Of a stretch of 64,000 nucleotides of DNA, positions 62,876 through 64,000 are shown in pieces. The translations under genes were made by a program, and so were the position numbers. Origin of the DNA: Rohdeia sp041398665. GTDB taxonomy: Bacteria > Planctomycetota > UBA1135 > GCA-002686595. Below the pieces are notes generated by a model. It was given only the letters and a program-made list of their open reading frames with translations. It was not told the DNA's origin and ran no database searches. The stretch lies in NCBI GenBank assembly GCA_041398665.1, contig JAWKUH010000012.1, positions 75,707-139,706 of the forward strand. Direction: 5' to 3'. The first letter of the stretch is position 1. The number at the start of each line of letters is the position of its first letter.

Positions 62876-62882
62876 GCGCGCG

Positions 62883-63596
62883 TCACTCCTCGGGGACGCC
62901 GACCAGGCACACGCCGAGGAGGTTGCCGCCCATCGACTCGAGCTGCGAACTCGTCTCCTCCACGAGGTGGCGCGCCGTCGAGCGCATCTTCACGACGAGG
63001 ACGATGCCGTCGCACACCGCACCGATGAGGTGCGGCTCGGTCAGCGTGTGCGCGGGCGGCGTGTCGACGAGCACGTAGTCGTACTGCTGCTTGAGCCTGC
63101 CGAACAGCGTGCGGAGGCGGTCGCCGCGCAGCACCTGGCTCGGGTTCTCGGGCAGTTCGCCCGCTCCGACGACGTCGAAGCCCTGGAGCGACGTGCGACG
63201 GATCGCCTTGTCGAGGCGCAGCTTGTCACGGAGCAGCTCCGACAGGCCCTGCCGCCGCGGCATGTCGAGGTAGTCCTCGATCCCCGGCCGACGCAGGTTC
63301 GCGTCGACGACGAGCACCTTGACGCCGGGGCGCTCGCGGAACGCGAGTGCGAGGTTCAGCGTCGCGACCGACACGCCCTCCCGCTCGGTCGAGCTCGTGA
63401 GCATGACCGTGCGCGGCGCGCCGTCGGGATTCAGCGCCTCGAGCGAACTCGCGAGGCGGCGGAACTGCTCGGCCTGGCGCGAACGCGGCCGCCCGAGCAC
63501 GACGAGCTGTTCCGTCTCGATCGGCTGCTTCGAGCACTCGTCCGGGTCGGGCGGCCTCAGGGCCTCGGGCTTGGCGGATCGGCGGAGCAGTCCCAT
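62883..63596 (-). CDS. CpsD/CapB-like MinD-type ATPase with degenerate P-loop
   Basis: 238 aa. The overall pattern is that of the cytoplasmic BY-kinase or exopolysaccharide co-polymerase ATPase: AEQFRRLASSLEALNPDGAP, Walker A' VKVLVVDANLRRPGIEDYL (residues 93-111), ELPENPSQVLRGDRLRTLF, Walker B YDYVLVDTPPAHTLTE and the end GGNLLGVCLVG. However, the P-loop reads TSSTEREGVSVATLN (67-81) instead of ...GEGKST..., lacking the catalytic Lys and the following Ser/Thr, and there is no C-terminal tyrosine cluster. It may therefore be a non-hydrolysing regulator of polysaccharide export. The ATG at 63596 is used; a TTG at 63635 would extend it by 13 residues. Confidence 0.83.
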   Translation of the reverse strand: MGLLRRSAKPEALRPPDPDECSKQPIETEQLVVLGRPRSRQAEQFRRLASSLEALNPDGAPRTVMLTSSTEREGVSVATLNLALAFRERPGVKVLVVDANLRRPGIEDYLDMPRRQGLSELLRDKLRLDKAIRRTSLQGFDVVGAGELPENPSQVLRGDRLRTLFGRLKQQYDYVLVDTPPAHTLTEPHLIGAVCDGIVLVVKMRSTARHLVEETSSQLESMGGNLLGVCLVGVPEE

Positions 63597-63738
63597 CGGA
63601 TTCGTGTCGTCGGCCGAGAGCGCCCTCGCGCCCAAGGCCGGGCGTGAGACTACGGCTTCGGGCCGCGTCCGCGGTACGCCGAAGCCGCGCCGGGCCCGCT
63701 CGGCGGGACCGTTCCCGCCCGCGCCCGGGCTCGCGACG

Positions 63739-64000
63739 TCACTCGACGGGGCCGGGGCGCGCGAGGTCCTGCGGCTCGCGACCGGGCGGCCGCACCCACT
63801 CGCCCTCGAGCACGGTGAGCGACAAGGAGTCGGCGAAACGCTCCCCGGCCAGGGCGTCGAGCGAGCGCGCGAACGACGCGAGCACGTCGTCCCGGCCGGC
63901 GGCGAACAGCACGGCGGCGGCGCGGCGGATGCCCGCTCGCACCCTGTCGCGGCGCGCGACGTCGGAGCGGTCGGACTCCGCCGCGCCGACGAACTCGCCG
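63739..64000 (-). CDS. Partial gene at the right edge, unknown
   Basis: The minus-strand frame is open from base 64000 to a TGA at 63739 (about 86 residues visible), so only the C-terminus is seen. The chain is helical (AGIRRAAAVLFAAGRDDVLA, then FARSLDALAGERFADSLSLT) with a charged end (GREPQDLARPGPVE). It could be the upstream partner of the CpsD-like gene, but a 142-base gap separates them. No motif identifies it. Confidence 0.5.
   Translation of the reverse strand, partial: GEFVGAAESDRSDVARRDRVRAGIRRAAAVLFAAGRDDVLASFARSLDALAGERFADSLSLTVLEGEWVRPPGREPQDLARPGPVE

Noticed and set aside
1..64000. tRNA, rRNA, CRISPR, IS elements and prophage genes
   Set aside because: Scanned all intergenic gaps and gene products for conserved rRNA segments, tRNA-like cloverleafs next to rpmG and elsewhere, regularly spaced direct repeats with spacers, and transposase or integrase motifs. 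None was found.

Overview
The window is a very GC-rich (about 70% by eye), densely coded bacterial chromosome segment with no rRNA, tRNA, CRISPR array, prophage or insertion sequence that I could find. Several traits point to a high-GC Planctomycetota lineage: a split pseudopilin/type II secretion-like operon whose proteins carry lectin-like jelly-roll modules, a redoxin / c-heme / copper monooxygenase / EF-hand fusion, Ser/Thr kinases with a DLG motif, and many secreted proteins of unknown function. The phylum assignment is an inference and not proven here.

Layout. 1-6.7 kb: a truncated thioredoxin-fold/TPR secreted protein, a UspA protein coupled to a membrane EEP phosphatase, a glycosyltransferase, a beta-barrel porin, ribosomal protein L33 (rpmG), a palindromic repeat cluster and folE. 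6.9-12.9 kb: a tightly coupled operon of three SPFH/HflK-HflC-type proteins and a P1B heavy-metal ATPase. 13.0-14.7 kb: a B12-binding radical SAM enzyme. 14.9-36.9 kb, all on the minus strand: a roughly 22 kb block running from an FHA protein through PilM-PilN, PilO-like, TPR and GspG/H/K/J/I-type pseudopilins to two parvulin/SurA-type folding factors and scpB. Most stops and starts in it overlap as ATGA or GTGA. 37-44.9 kb: rsmE plus a CPBP protease; radC; a hydrolase with a class III-like alcohol dehydrogenase; a gluzincin peptidase, a double cysteine-cluster protein and a Ser/Thr kinase. 45-53.4 kb: a SurA-like protein, a putative thioredoxin-like selenoprotein, pgi, a YugP-type peptidase, fhs and a class V cysteine desulfurase. 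53.6-64 kb: secreted or membrane proteins, the multidomain redox protein, a tandem set of small unknown (possibly immunity-like) proteins, and a CpsD-like ATPase with a degenerate P-loop.

The most notable observation is at 46.6-47.6 kb. A periplasmic thioredoxin-like gene has an in-frame TGA exactly at the first active-site cysteine position (U-G-P-C). A near-perfect bacterial SECIS hairpin with a GGU apical loop starts a few bases after it. Conventional gene calling would cut this gene in two.

Seven apparent single-base frameshifts fall in three genes (14.9-16.9, 34.8-36.9 and 61.9-62.4 kb). The reading frames on either side stay coherent, so base-calling or assembly errors are as likely as real decay. 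Convergent genes are separated by strong GC-rich hairpins, including one with a C(UUCG)G tetraloop.
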